Assembly: GCA_964648295.1 (NCBI GenBank)
Contig: CAZYNH010000007.1
Coordinates: 68,333-132,332, forward strand
DNA: 64,000 bases
Source of the DNA: UBA4055 sp964648295
Lineage (GTDB): Bacteria > UBA4055
Direction of reading: 5' to 3'
Below are positions 25,790 to 33,424 of the stretch, in pieces (positions within the stretch are counted from its first letter, which is position 1; each line of letters opens with the position of its first letter). The position numbers were made by a program, and so were the translations under genes. The notes beneath the pieces were generated by a model. The model was not told where the DNA came from. It searched no databases and was given only the letters and a program-made list of their open reading frames with translations.

Positions 25790-26713
25790 CTAAAAAGTTA
25801 ATTCTCTGAATACTTTTTCGAGAGAGTCTTTTTCAAGTCTCATCTCGATGATCTTAGCCTTATTCTCGACACATATGTCGAATACCCTGTCCCTGACATC
25901 GGCATCCTTATCGGTAAAAATGCTGTATGTGAACCCGCCGGGGACCGGGGGAGATGTTTTGACATCTTTCACCGAATAGACCGACCGTAGCTGAGCGCTA
26001 ATATCGGCGCCGGACCTGACCGTAAGGATTATCTCTCTGTGGCTGGCTATGCTCTCGCTCATCGAGTCGGGAGAACCGTCGGCGACGATCTCGCCGCGGT
26101 TGATGATGATCGCCCTGTCGCAGACCGCCTGCACTTCCTGCAGGATGTGGCTGGAGAAAAGCATGGTTTTCTCCCTGCCCAGGTCTCTTATCAGATCCCT
26201 GATCTCGAGTATCTGGTTCGGGTCAAGCCCCGATGTCGGTTCATCGAGGATCAGGATCTGCGGGTCGTGTATAAGGGCCTGCGCCAGACCGACTCTCTGC
26301 CTGTAGCCTTTGGAAAGAGCGTCAATGCGTTTATAGGCAACTGATCTGATGTCGCAGAGATCGCACACTTTCCGGATCCTGTCGGCGGCTGAACTTTTTG
26401 GAATGTTTCTGATGTCCGCTACGAATTTCAGATAATCCGCGACGGTCAGGTCCGAATAGAGGGGAGCGTTCTCGGGCAGATAGCCTATCATTTCCCTGAT
26501 CTTAAGGCTGTCGGACCAGATGTCGTATTCATCGAAGAGCACGTTGCCCTCTGTAGGATACATGTAGCATGTGATGATCTTGAGCAGAGTTGTTTTGCCC
26601 GCACCGTTCGGTCCCAGGATGCCGGTGATCTCACCCCTGCTGATCACGGCGGAAAAGTTCTTCAGGGCGTTTATCTGCCCGTAGTTCTTTGAAACATTTC
26701 TGATTGAGATCAT
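25790..26713 (-). CDS. GldA-like ABC transporter ATP-binding protein
   Basis: 307 residues. Walker A GPNGAGKTT, Q-loop region MIGYLPENAPLY, signature LSKGYRQRVG (the LSKGY variant usual for GldA/CcmA-type exporters), Walker B LILDEPTSGLDPNQ and the H-loop SSHILQE are all in order, followed by a C-terminal domain of about 90 residues. First gene of the operon gldA-gldF-gldG-DUF4340-like; whether the organism glides cannot be judged from here. Confidence 0.9.
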   Translation of the reverse strand: MISIRNVSKNYGQINALKNFSAVISRGEITGILGPNGAGKTTLLKIITCYMYPTEGNVLFDEYDIWSDSLKIREMIGYLPENAPLYSDLTVADYLKFVADIRNIPKSSAADRIRKVCDLCDIRSVAYKRIDALSKGYRQRVGLAQALIHDPQILILDEPTSGLDPNQILEIRDLIRDLGREKTMLFSSHILQEVQAVCDRAIIINRGEIVADGSPDSMSESIASHREIILTVRSGADISAQLRSVYSVKDVKTSPPVPGGFTYSIFTDKDADVRDRVFDICVENKAKIIEMRLEKDSLEKVFRELTF

Positions 26714-26743
26714 TTGTTTTCCCGTGTTAAGTTAAACATATCT

Positions 26744-26772
26744 GCTTTACAAACGACACAAATTTAATACAA
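26744..26772 (-). promoter_or_regulatory. Possible promoter of the gld-like operon
   Basis: Minus-strand TTGTAT, 17 bases, TAAAGC about 30 bases before the GldA-like start. The -10 match is weak. Confidence 0.35.
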
Positions 26773-26848
26773 ACATGACACTATTAAAAGATTTTTTTTG
26801 CGAATTTTACCGAACAAAAACTCCGTTTGTTCCGTTAAACGAAATGAT

Positions 26849-26877
26849 TTGACAATTGATGAAAAATAACATAATTT
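26849..26877 (+). promoter_or_regulatory. Promoter of lepB
   Basis: TTGACA, 17 bases, TAATTT, a near-consensus promoter about 32 bases before the lepB start and divergent from the gld-like operon. Confidence 0.75.
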
Positions 26878-26909
26878 TCGCACCTTGAAATTAAACGGAA
26901 ACCGGTTCT

Positions 26910-27665
26910 ATGGAAGAAAAGAAGAAATCACCCGACTTAAAAAAAATGCTCAGGTCAGCGGCATATCTTATAATTACTCTTTTTCTTATAATGTCGTTCA
27001 TAATATCTGCCTACAGGATCCCGACCGGTTCAATGGAAAGGACTCTCAGGATAGGCGACATGCTTCTGGTAAACAAGTTTTACTACGGGTTCAGAACGCC
27101 CGACTGGATCGGAATACCTTTTACCGAGATCGGTTTCGACATACCCTGGTTCAAAACGCCCCTTTTCAACAGCGTAAAGCAGGGCGATGTTGTTGTTTTC
27201 AAGCATTTTGACGAACAGATGAACCAGTGGCTCTATTATGTTAAAAGGTGCGTGGCTCTCCCCGGACAGACAGTCGAGATAATAGACAAGGATCTCTATG
27301 TCGACGGTAAACTTTTCAGCGAATTTTACGATACTCTCGAAACAGATGAAGCCAATATTGATCTGAAGGCTAAAGCCAGGTTCGAAGACCCTCAGGTATA
27401 TCCGAAGAACGCTATTCAGAGAGGTATTTTCAGAGGCATGGGCAACAGGGATAATTTCGGCCCGCTGACGGTACCCGAAGGCTCTTATTTTATGATGGGC
27501 GACAACAGGGACAACAGCTATGACAGCCGTTTCTGGGGATTTGTAACTGACGATTATATCGTAGGCAAACCTATAATGGTGTATTTTTCTTTTGACCCGG
27601 AATACCCGCTGACAAAAATATGGAAGTCGGTAAGGTGGGAAAGGATCGGATATTACATACAGTAA
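26910..27665 (+). CDS. lepB: Signal peptidase I
   Basis: Cleaves signal peptides from exported proteins at the outer face of the inner membrane. 251 residues with one N-terminal membrane helix (about 15-32), the catalytic Ser in YRIPTGSMERTL, the catalytic Lys in YYVKRCVALPGQTV, and the box E sequence GDNRDNSYDSRFWGFV. An insertion of about 40 residues between Lys and box E is common in Bacteroidota-like enzymes. The upstream sequence lacks a clear Shine-Dalgarno, but the start precedes the signal anchor at the right distance. Confidence 0.93.
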   Translation: MEEKKKSPDLKKMLRSAAYLIITLFLIMSFIISAYRIPTGSMERTLRIGDMLLVNKFYYGFRTPDWIGIPFTEIGFDIPWFKTPLFNSVKQGDVVVFKHFDEQMNQWLYYVKRCVALPGQTVEIIDKDLYVDGKLFSEFYDTLETDEANIDLKAKARFEDPQVYPKNAIQRGIFRGMGNRDNFGPLTVPEGSYFMMGDNRDNSYDSRFWGFVTDDYIVGKPIMVYFSFDPEYPLTKIWKSVRWERIGYYIQ

Positions 27666-27806
27666 CAATCAAAAACATCATACAGAAAATATTTAATAAT
27701 TTGTTTGCTTTTCGCAGGTCGCGGGATTATATTTGGTTTCGCGTGTGAAGACGGTTGGATCCCGGGCACGGAACAGGTTCAATTATGATATTCACGCGGT
27801 TCTTTT

Positions 27807-27835
27807 TTGCATAAAAAATGCTTAAAAGATAATGA
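27807..27835 (+). promoter_or_regulatory. Possible promoter of rplM-rpsI
   Basis: TTGCAT, 17 bases, TAATGA, 44 bases before rplM. The preceding 140 bases (27668-27806) hold a weak CGCGGGA/TTTCGCG hairpin and no gene that I can support. Confidence 0.45.
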
Positions 27836-27878
27836 CAGTGACGACAATAAATTAAAATAGACGAAAACAGGAGAAACG

Positions 27879-28313
27879 ATGAAAACAATTAGCGCCAAGC
27901 ACACCGATATAGACAGAAAATGGTATATCGTTGATGCGGAAGGGAAAACTCTCGGAAGGATAGCCACCGAGATAGCCCACAGATTGATGGGAAAGCACAA
28001 ACCGCTCTATACCCCCCACATCGACCTCGGGGATTTTATCATAGTGGTGAATGCCGAGAAAGTAGAACTGACAGGGTCAAAAGAGACGAGTAAATCTTAT
28101 TTCAGCTATTCCGGATATCCGGGAGGAGATAAATTTACATCAGTCCAGAGAATGAGGGAAAAACACCCCGACCGTATAATCAGCTTCGCGGTAAGCGGAA
28201 TGCTCCCTAAGAACAAGATGAGGGCAAGAAGGCTTACAAGACTAAAAGTCTACGCAGGACCCGAGCATCCGCACCAGGCGCAGCAGCCCGAGATCATAGA
28301 ATTTAAAAAATAA
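27879..28313 (+). CDS. rplM: 50S ribosomal protein L13
   Basis: 144 residues, standard length. Recognised by KWYIVDAEGKTLGRIATEIAHRLMGKHKP near the N-terminus, the SYSGYPGG-type turn (YFSYSGYPGG) and the conserved AVSGMLPKNKM with a final EHPHQAQQPE. Binds 23S rRNA early in 50S assembly. In the usual rplM-rpsI pair with 17 bases between the genes; good AGGAG ribosome site. Confidence 0.97.
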   Translation: MKTISAKHTDIDRKWYIVDAEGKTLGRIATEIAHRLMGKHKPLYTPHIDLGDFIIVVNAEKVELTGSKETSKSYFSYSGYPGGDKFTSVQRMREKHPDRIISFAVSGMLPKNKMRARRLTRLKVYAGPEHPHQAQQPEIIEFKK

Positions 28314-28330
28314 ATTAAGGATTAAGATAA

Positions 28331-28732
28331 ATGAAAGCTAATGCACAGGGATTTCACACAGCGGTAGGAAGAAGAAAGACCGCCACAGCAAGAGTAAGAA
28401 TAAAGGCCGGTAACGGGACCATTTTGGTTAATAATACCGACAGCCTTGAATACTTCAAGAAAAAGATACTCCAGATGGATCTTGAGCAGCCGCTGGAAGT
28501 GACAGGCAACACGGGAAAATTCGATGTGTTCGTCAATGTCAGAGGCGGAGGACTGTCGGGACAGGCCGGAGCAACAAGGCTCGGCATCGCCAGGGCGCTG
28601 GTCAATCTTGACGAGAACCTGAAAATGTCCCTGAGGGCCGCCGGGATGCTGACAAGGGATTCCAGACAGAAAGAAAGAAAAAAATACGGACTTGCAAAAG
28701 CAAGAAAAAGATACCAGTTCTCAAAGAGGTAA
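28331..28732 (+). CDS. rpsI: 30S ribosomal protein S9
   Basis: 133 residues. Opening AVGRRKTATARVRIKAGNG, central GQAGATRLGIARAL and the C-terminal tail ARKRYQFSKR that reaches toward the P-site tRNA are all present. Second gene of rplM-rpsI. Its stop codon lies inside a small hairpin (AAGAGG-TAAT-CCTCTT) without a T run. Confidence 0.97.
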   Translation: MKANAQGFHTAVGRRKTATARVRIKAGNGTILVNNTDSLEYFKKKILQMDLEQPLEVTGNTGKFDVFVNVRGGGLSGQAGATRLGIARALVNLDENLKMSLRAAGMLTRDSRQKERKKYGLAKARKRYQFSKR

Positions 28733-28772
28733 TCCTCTTGACGGAACGAATAAGCATCCTGCGATCCGGATG

Positions 28773-28873
28773 TTGGGGTGCGGCCTGAAGACCGTTTCAA
28801 CACCGGAGATGAACAGGGTGCGGATAATCCGGGATAGTCCCGGATGCGCCTGAATAGGCGTGGACAACCCCAA
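28773..28873 (+). promoter_or_regulatory. Structured leader RNA of rpsB
   Basis: TTGGGG (28773-28778) can pair with CCCCAA (28868-28873) to enclose a multibranched element. Inside are a strong 8-bp hairpin ATCCGGGA/TCCCGGAT (28827-28845) and a second hairpin CGCCT/AGGCG (28847-28860), plus a weaker CACC/GGTG pairing (28801-28820). The closing strand ends eight bases before the AGGAG of rpsB. This layout is typical of autoregulatory ribosomal-protein leaders; S2 is the expected ligand. I cannot match it to a named leader family. Confidence 0.55.
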
Positions 28874-28891
28874 AATAACAAGGAGAAAAAA

Positions 28892-29713
28892 ATGCCGAGA
28901 GTAAGCGTACAGCAACTGTTACTGGCCGGGTCACACTTCGGACACCTGTCCAAAAGATGGAACCCGAAGATGAGACCGTACATTTTCACAAAGAAGAAAG
29001 GTATTCATCTGATCGATCTTAACAAAACGGTAGAGAAGATCGACGAGGCATGTGATGCCGCTATGAAGATAATCGCGAAAAGAGGAAAGATACTTTTCGT
29101 GGGAACAAAAGCCCAGGCTAAAGACCTTTTAAAAGAAGAAGCTTTGAGATGCGGGATGAACTATGTGACTGAAAGATGGCTCGGAGGTTTTTTAACCAAC
29201 TTCCAGACCATCAGAAATTCCATAAGGACTCTTGAGGAGCTTGAGAGAAAGGCAACGGACGGTACTTACCAGAAGATAAACAAGAAAGAAAAGATCGTCA
29301 TTGAGAAGGATAAGGCCAAGCTGATAAAAGTGCTTGAAGGCGTCAGAAGCATGAAAGTGGTTCCCAACGCGATCTTCGTTGTAGACACTATCAAGGAATC
29401 TATTGCTATAAAAGAAGCCAGAAAGCTCAATATACCGGTATTTGCTATATGCGATACCAACTCCGATATTGACGATATAGATTATGTCATACCGGCCAAC
29501 GACGACGCGTTCAAATCGATCGGACTTATAACAAAGGTTTTCAGCGACTCGATCCTCGAAGCAAGCCAGGTAGCGAATATAAAAGCGGGAGACGAGGGCA
29601 GAGAGCATCAGGAGGATGTTCAGGCCGCTGAAAAGAAAAGGGTTCCGAAAAGACCTTTGAGAAAGACCGAGAAAAGCGCTGAGGCCGCAGAAGAAGCCCA
29701 GACAGAAAAATAA
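28892..29713 (+). CDS. rpsB: 30S ribosomal protein S2
   Basis: 273 residues. Start MPRVSVQQLLLAGSHFGH is chosen over an in-frame ATG 48 bases upstream because AGGAG precedes 28892 and S2 proteins begin here. Conserved blocks are RWNPKMRPYIFTKKKGIHLIDLNKT, ERWLGGFLTNFQTI, and NIPVFAICDTNSD with AIKEARKLNIP. A C-terminal extension of about 35 charged residues (Lys, Glu, Ala rich) goes beyond the usual length. Paired with tsf as usual. Confidence 0.97.
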   Translation: MPRVSVQQLLLAGSHFGHLSKRWNPKMRPYIFTKKKGIHLIDLNKTVEKIDEACDAAMKIIAKRGKILFVGTKAQAKDLLKEEALRCGMNYVTERWLGGFLTNFQTIRNSIRTLEELERKATDGTYQKINKKEKIVIEKDKAKLIKVLEGVRSMKVVPNAIFVVDTIKESIAIKEARKLNIPVFAICDTNSDIDDIDYVIPANDDAFKSIGLITKVFSDSILEASQVANIKAGDEGREHQEDVQAAEKKRVPKRPLRKTEKSAEAAEEAQTEK

Positions 29714-29738
29714 TAAATCACATGCACCGGAGATAAAT

Positions 29739-30590
29739 ATGGCAGAAATATCCGCAAAAATGGTAGCTGATCTGAGAAAATCGACCGGATCTCCCATGAT
29801 GGACTGTAAAAAAGCCCTGGCCGAAGCTAACGGCGATTTTGACGAAGCGGTCAAGATATTAAGAGAAAAAGGAATGGCAAAAGCCGCAAAAAGACTGAGC
29901 AACGAAACGAACGAGGGAAAAATATTCTGTAAGATTTCTGATGACAGCAGGACAGTGTCCATGCTTAAGCTGACATGCGAGACAGAGCCTGTCAGAAATA
30001 CTCAGGAATTCAATGTTTTCGGCGAGAAAATGTCCGGGATCGCTTTTTCGGGCGATTTTGCGAAATTCGAGTCTGAAGAGACCGTGAATCAGCTTACAGA
30101 AATAAGAGCTAAACTCGGCGAGAACATCACTATAGTTGAATTTGAAAGAATGGAAGGCGATCTTGTTTCATATTATATACATATGAATTATAAGGTCGGC
30201 GTGATCATAAAACTTTCTCTCGGCGACAAGTCAAAATCTTCCTTACCCGCAGTTCAGAAACTGGCTAAGAACCTGACGCTTCAGATCGCATCTCTGTCGC
30301 CAAGATCGGTATCTTCGGATGACCTTGATCCTGAATTCATCAAAGGCGAACTCGAAATTATAAAAGCGCAGCTGAAAGAAGACCCGAAGAACGCGAACAA
30401 ACCTGACAATATTATTGAAAAGATAGTTGAGGGAAGAAAAGGCAAGATATTTGCCGAATCATGCCTGCTCGAGCAGGAATATGTAAAAGAGAAAATGACG
30501 GTAAAAGAGCTGATTGCATCGGTTGCAAAAGAAGCAGGAACTGATATCAGGGTTGATAGGTTCGTCCGTTTCCAGATAGGCGGCAACTGA
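29739..30590 (+). CDS. tsf: Elongation factor Ts
   Basis: Nucleotide exchange factor for EF-Tu. 283 residues: N-terminal UBA-like domain with VADLRKSTGSPMMDCKKALAEANGDFDEAV, then the core with LKLTCETEPVRNTQEF (in most species ETDFVARN; here the ETEPVRN variant) and the C-terminal LLEQEYVKEKMTVKELI. Twenty-five bases after rpsB with GGAG; a terminator follows. Confidence 0.95.
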   Translation: MAEISAKMVADLRKSTGSPMMDCKKALAEANGDFDEAVKILREKGMAKAAKRLSNETNEGKIFCKISDDSRTVSMLKLTCETEPVRNTQEFNVFGEKMSGIAFSGDFAKFESEETVNQLTEIRAKLGENITIVEFERMEGDLVSYYIHMNYKVGVIIKLSLGDKSKSSLPAVQKLAKNLTLQIASLSPRSVSSDDLDPEFIKGELEIIKAQLKEDPKNANKPDNIIEKIVEGRKGKIFAESCLLEQEYVKEKMTVKELIASVAKEAGTDIRVDRFVRFQIGGN

Positions 30591-30599
30591 AGAAACTGT

Positions 30600-30630
30600 T
30601 AAGGCTTCGCTGATCGAAGCCTTTTTTATT
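30600..30630 (+). terminator. Terminator after tsf
   Basis: AAGGCTTCG (30601-30609), loop CTGAT, CGAAGCCTT (30615-30623), then TTTTATTT. It lies only 28 bases before pyrH, so pyrH expression depends on read-through or its own start site. Confidence 0.9.
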
Positions 30631-30653
30631 TGAAACCCAGCGGGAGATTTATG

Positions 30654-31367
30654 ATGAATAAAACTGTCTATAGGAGGGTGCTTCTGAAGCTTTCCGGAGA
30701 GGCTATGGTCGGAAGCCAGGGATACGGCATAGATCCGGAAGTACTGAAATATACCGCAGGCGAGATAAAGGAAATTCATGATCTCGGTGTGCAGATCGGG
30801 ATAGTTATCGGCGGGGGAAATATCTTCAGAGGGCTTTCGTCGCACGCCAAAAACATGGACAGGGTCGGCGCGGATCACATGGGTATGCTCGCTACAGTGA
30901 TAAATTCGATAGCGATACAGAACGCTCTTAAGAATGAAGGGATCGAAGCGGTCGTTCAGAGCCCTATCACAACTGAGCCTGTCGCGGAGCCGGTGGTCAT
31001 AAGAAAAGCGGTGAAATATCTGGAAAAAGGCAGGATCGTGATCTTCGGAGGGGGAACCGGGAACCCGTATTTTACAACCGATACTGCGGCTGTCCTGAGG
31101 GCGGGGGAGATAGGCGCGGACGTTGTTATCAAAGCGACTAAAGTCGACGGTATATATGATTCGGATCCGGTAAAGAATCCTGCCGCCAAAAAAATTGAAA
31201 GAATATCATATATCGATGTCTTGAATCAGAACCTCAGAGTGCTTGATACGACCGCGATAAGTTTCTGCATGGAAAACAGTCTTAAAATAGGTGTTGTCAA
31301 TCTGCTTAAGCACGGAGAGCTGAAAAAGTTCATTTCCGGAGAAAAGACAGGGTCTATTGTAGACTGA
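30654..31367 (+). CDS. pyrH: UMP kinase
   Basis: Phosphorylates UMP to UDP in pyrimidine nucleotide synthesis; amino-acid-kinase fold, hexameric. About 237 residues: VLLKLSGEAMVGSQGYGID at the start, IGIVIGGGNIFRG, the UMP-binding DHMGMLATVINSIA, and FGGGTGNPYFTTDTAA with the TKVDGIYDSDP segment. Two adjacent ATGs (30651 and 30654) follow GGGAG; the second has better spacing. It stands in the usual rpsB-tsf-pyrH order, but frr does not follow. Confidence 0.95.
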   Translation: MNKTVYRRVLLKLSGEAMVGSQGYGIDPEVLKYTAGEIKEIHDLGVQIGIVIGGGNIFRGLSSHAKNMDRVGADHMGMLATVINSIAIQNALKNEGIEAVVQSPITTEPVAEPVVIRKAVKYLEKGRIVIFGGGTGNPYFTTDTAAVLRAGEIGADVVIKATKVDGIYDSDPVKNPAAKKIERISYIDVLNQNLRVLDTTAISFCMENSLKIGVVNLLKHGELKKFISGEKTGSIVD

Positions 31368-31390
31368 TTTTAAGAAATATGTATTAATCA

Positions 31391-31418
31391 AAGCCGTCGT
31401 CCGACGGCTTTTTTATTT
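31391..31418 (+). terminator. Terminator after pyrH
   Basis: AAGCCGTCG, loop TC, CGACGGCTT, then TTTTATTT (31391-31418). Confidence 0.92.
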
Positions 31419-31439
31419 CAAAAAAATATTATTTATGTC

Positions 31440-31468
31440 TTGACAAAAGATGATAAATAGCATAATTT
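31440..31468 (+). promoter_or_regulatory. Promoter of the dcw cluster (mraZ)
   Basis: TTGACA, 17 bases, TAATTT. Downstream, two tandem copies of TATAAAAATG (31481-31500) lead to the mraZ start; usual MraZ operator repeats (TGGGA) are not seen. Confidence 0.75.
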
Positions 31469-31497
31469 TACTATCAGGTGTATAAAAATGTATAAAA

Positions 31498-31977
31498 ATG
31501 GGGAAAATGAACAGTTTCTCGGAAAAATACAGCTACTCGGTGGATGAAAAAGGCAGGATCAACTTTAAGAAAATTCTGAAGCGTCTCCACGGCGATGAAA
31601 AAGAAAATTCCAATTATCATCTTCTGAAACAGACGGTAGAGCTTTACGGATCAAAAAGAAGATATCCTTTCTTTTATATATTCACCGAAAGGTCGTGGAA
31701 AAAATTCTATGACGAGAAAGTCGAGGGAATGGATACGCCCGTGAGAATTAAATTCCTTACGAGCTACTGTGGTGAGGCGTCAATGGATAATTCCGAAAGA
31801 CTTACTTTCCCCAAAGAGTTCCTGGAATTCGCGGGAGCGGGTAAAGATCTGGTCCTTCAGGGCGACGGAGAAAAGATACAGGTATGGTCAAGAAAGAATT
31901 TCGAGGAATATCTGAAAGGTCTCTCCAGGCTTGCGCCTGAAGCGGATTTCGACGATATGTTCAGCAGGCGCAGTTAG
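31498..31977 (+). CDS. mraZ: Transcriptional regulator MraZ
   Basis: DNA-binding protein of the SpoVT/AbrB fold that controls the division and cell-wall cluster it heads. Two swapped-hairpin repeats are visible: YSYSVDEKGRINFKKILKRL and CGEASMDNSERLTFPKEFLEFAG, the latter followed by VLQGDGEKIQVWSRKNFEEYL. 159 residues is slightly long because of an insertion in the first half. Start could be 31498 or an internal ATG at 31507, which has GGGG close upstream. Confidence 0.85.
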   Translation: MGKMNSFSEKYSYSVDEKGRINFKKILKRLHGDEKENSNYHLLKQTVELYGSKRRYPFFYIFTERSWKKFYDEKVEGMDTPVRIKFLTSYCGEASMDNSERLTFPKEFLEFAGAGKDLVLQGDGEKIQVWSRKNFEEYLKGLSRLAPEADFDDMFSRRS

Positions 31978-32000
31978 ATCATTAAAATAAAGAACCTCCT

Positions 32001-32018
32001 CCGCTACTTCGGTAGCGG
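32001..32018 (+). other. UUCG-tetraloop hairpin between mraZ and rsmH
   Basis: CCGCTAC, loop TTCG, GTAGCGG: a 7-bp stem with an especially stable tetraloop, followed by TTCGCATTTT. It may attenuate or stabilise the transcript; the T run is too broken for a clear terminator. Confidence 0.6.
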
Positions 32019-32043
32019 TTCGCATTTTAGGAAATTAATATAT

Positions 32044-32973
32044 ATGAATTCTGTAGGCTATCACATACCGGTACTGCTCAAAGAGACGATAGAGCTGCTT
32101 GTTACGGACAGAAAAGGCAGTTATCTTGACTGCACTCTCGGCGGCGGCGGCCATTCAAAAGCGATCCTTGACAGTATTGATCCGGAAGGTTCTCTTCTTG
32201 CGCTGGACAGAGATGAAGAAGCGGTCAAATACGCCGGAAAGCTGCTTAAAGGATATCCGAACCTTATAATCCGCCATCTGAGTTTTTCAAGGATCAGTGA
32301 ACTCGACGAGATAGTCTTCGGAATGAAATTCGACGGAATATTATTCGATCTGGGGCTGTCATCAAAACAGATAGACGACAGATCAAGAGGTTTTTCATAC
32401 ATGTCCGATTCAAAACTTGATATGAGAATGAACAGGAATGATGAGATATCGGCTTTCGAGGTCATAAACGAGTACAGCGAGGAAGAACTGGCGGATATTT
32501 TCTTCAGATACGGCGAGGAGAGAAAATCGAGACAGATCGCGGCTAAGATCGCACTTAAAAGAACAGAGAAAACGATCAGTTCCACAAAAGAACTTTCAGA
32601 AATTATATCATCCGTAACGCCTCCGAATTTCAGGATCAAGACGCTTTCGAGGATATTTCAGGCCGTCAGAATGGAGGTGAACAGAGAGGCGGATGAACTG
32701 ATCACGGCTTTAAAATTCACACTCAACATACTCAAAGATAACGGCAGGTGCGCGGTTATTTCTTACCATTCACTGGAGGACAGGGCTGTAAAAAATTTTA
32801 CAAGGGAAAATTCTGAAGGATGCATCTGTCCCAAAAATTTCCCTAAATGCGTGTGCGGTAAAAAACCTGTAGTGGCCGCTGTAACAAAAAAAGCCGTGAT
32901 ACCGTCGGAAGATGAGATCAGGTCAAATTCCAGAGCAAGAAGCGCTAAACTCAGGGTCTTTAAAAAATTATAA
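32044..32973 (+). CDS. rsmH: 16S rRNA m4C1402 methyltransferase
   Basis: SAM-dependent N4-methyltransferase for C1402 of 16S rRNA. 309 residues with HIPVLLKETIELL, the SAM motif YLDCTLGGGGHSKAIL, FDGILFDLGLSSKQIDDRSRGFSY, the inserted helical domain, and YHSLEDRAVKNF. The short CICPKNFPKCVCGKKP cysteine segment near the C-terminus is a family feature. Standard second position in the dcw cluster. Confidence 0.96.
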   Translation: MNSVGYHIPVLLKETIELLVTDRKGSYLDCTLGGGGHSKAILDSIDPEGSLLALDRDEEAVKYAGKLLKGYPNLIIRHLSFSRISELDEIVFGMKFDGILFDLGLSSKQIDDRSRGFSYMSDSKLDMRMNRNDEISAFEVINEYSEEELADIFFRYGEERKSRQIAAKIALKRTEKTISSTKELSEIISSVTPPNFRIKTLSRIFQAVRMEVNREADELITALKFTLNILKDNGRCAVISYHSLEDRAVKNFTRENSEGCICPKNFPKCVCGKKPVVAAVTKKAVIPSEDEIRSNSRARSAKLRVFKKL

Positions 32974-32989
32974 GAGCGGGGGGTATATT

Positions 32990-33415
32990 ATGAAACAGAA
33001 TTTATATGCCAGAGGCAACGGGCCGAAAATACTAACAAAAAGGTTCCAGGCGTTCGATAAGATATTCATAATGGCGCTGTTCGCTTTTATTTTGGGCCTG
33101 TATGTGATCATGCAGTCGCAGATCAAATCCGTGACGAAGGAGGCAGGAGATCTTTTTATTCAGAAAAAACTGCTTGCGGAGGAGCTTGAAAGGCTGATCT
33201 CGGATTATGACAAGATGATGACTTATACCGAGCTTAAGCAGTACGCAAATTCAAACCTCGACATGAAAGAATCAGGTTCAAAGGTAAAGAGCTTTACGGT
33301 TGTTGACAGGCATGAGGTGTTCAAAAATACCGGAACGAATGAAATGCCTGACCTGTTCGAAACGAAGGTCAGCCTGGCATTATTAAGAAAGGAAGAAATA
33401 TCAACAGAAAATTAA
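32990..33415 (+). CDS. ftsL: FtsL-like divisome protein
   Basis: 141-residue bitopic protein: short basic cytoplasmic part, one membrane helix (about 25-43, IFIMALFAFILGLYVIM) and a periplasmic coiled coil (KSVTKEAGDLFIQKKLLAEELERL). Sequence similarity in FtsL is weak, so the call rests on topology and position between rsmH and ftsI. Expected to bind FtsQ/FtsB and activate FtsWI. Start has GGGGGG upstream. Confidence 0.75.
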   Translation: MKQNLYARGNGPKILTKRFQAFDKIFIMALFAFILGLYVIMQSQIKSVTKEAGDLFIQKKLLAEELERLISDYDKMMTYTELKQYANSNLDMKESGSKVKSFTVVDRHEVFKNTGTNEMPDLFETKVSLALLRKEEISTEN

Positions 33416-33424
33416 AGTGATGAG

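Noticed and set aside
27668..27878. Possible structured leader or small RNA before rplM
   Set aside because: Only one weak hairpin (CGCGGGA/TTTCGCG with G-T pairs) could be drawn and a promoter lies downstream of it, so it would not be part of the main rplM transcript.
31481..31500. Tandem TATAAAAATG as MraZ operator
   Set aside because: MraZ sites are TGGGA-type repeats; these two copies contain none of that core.
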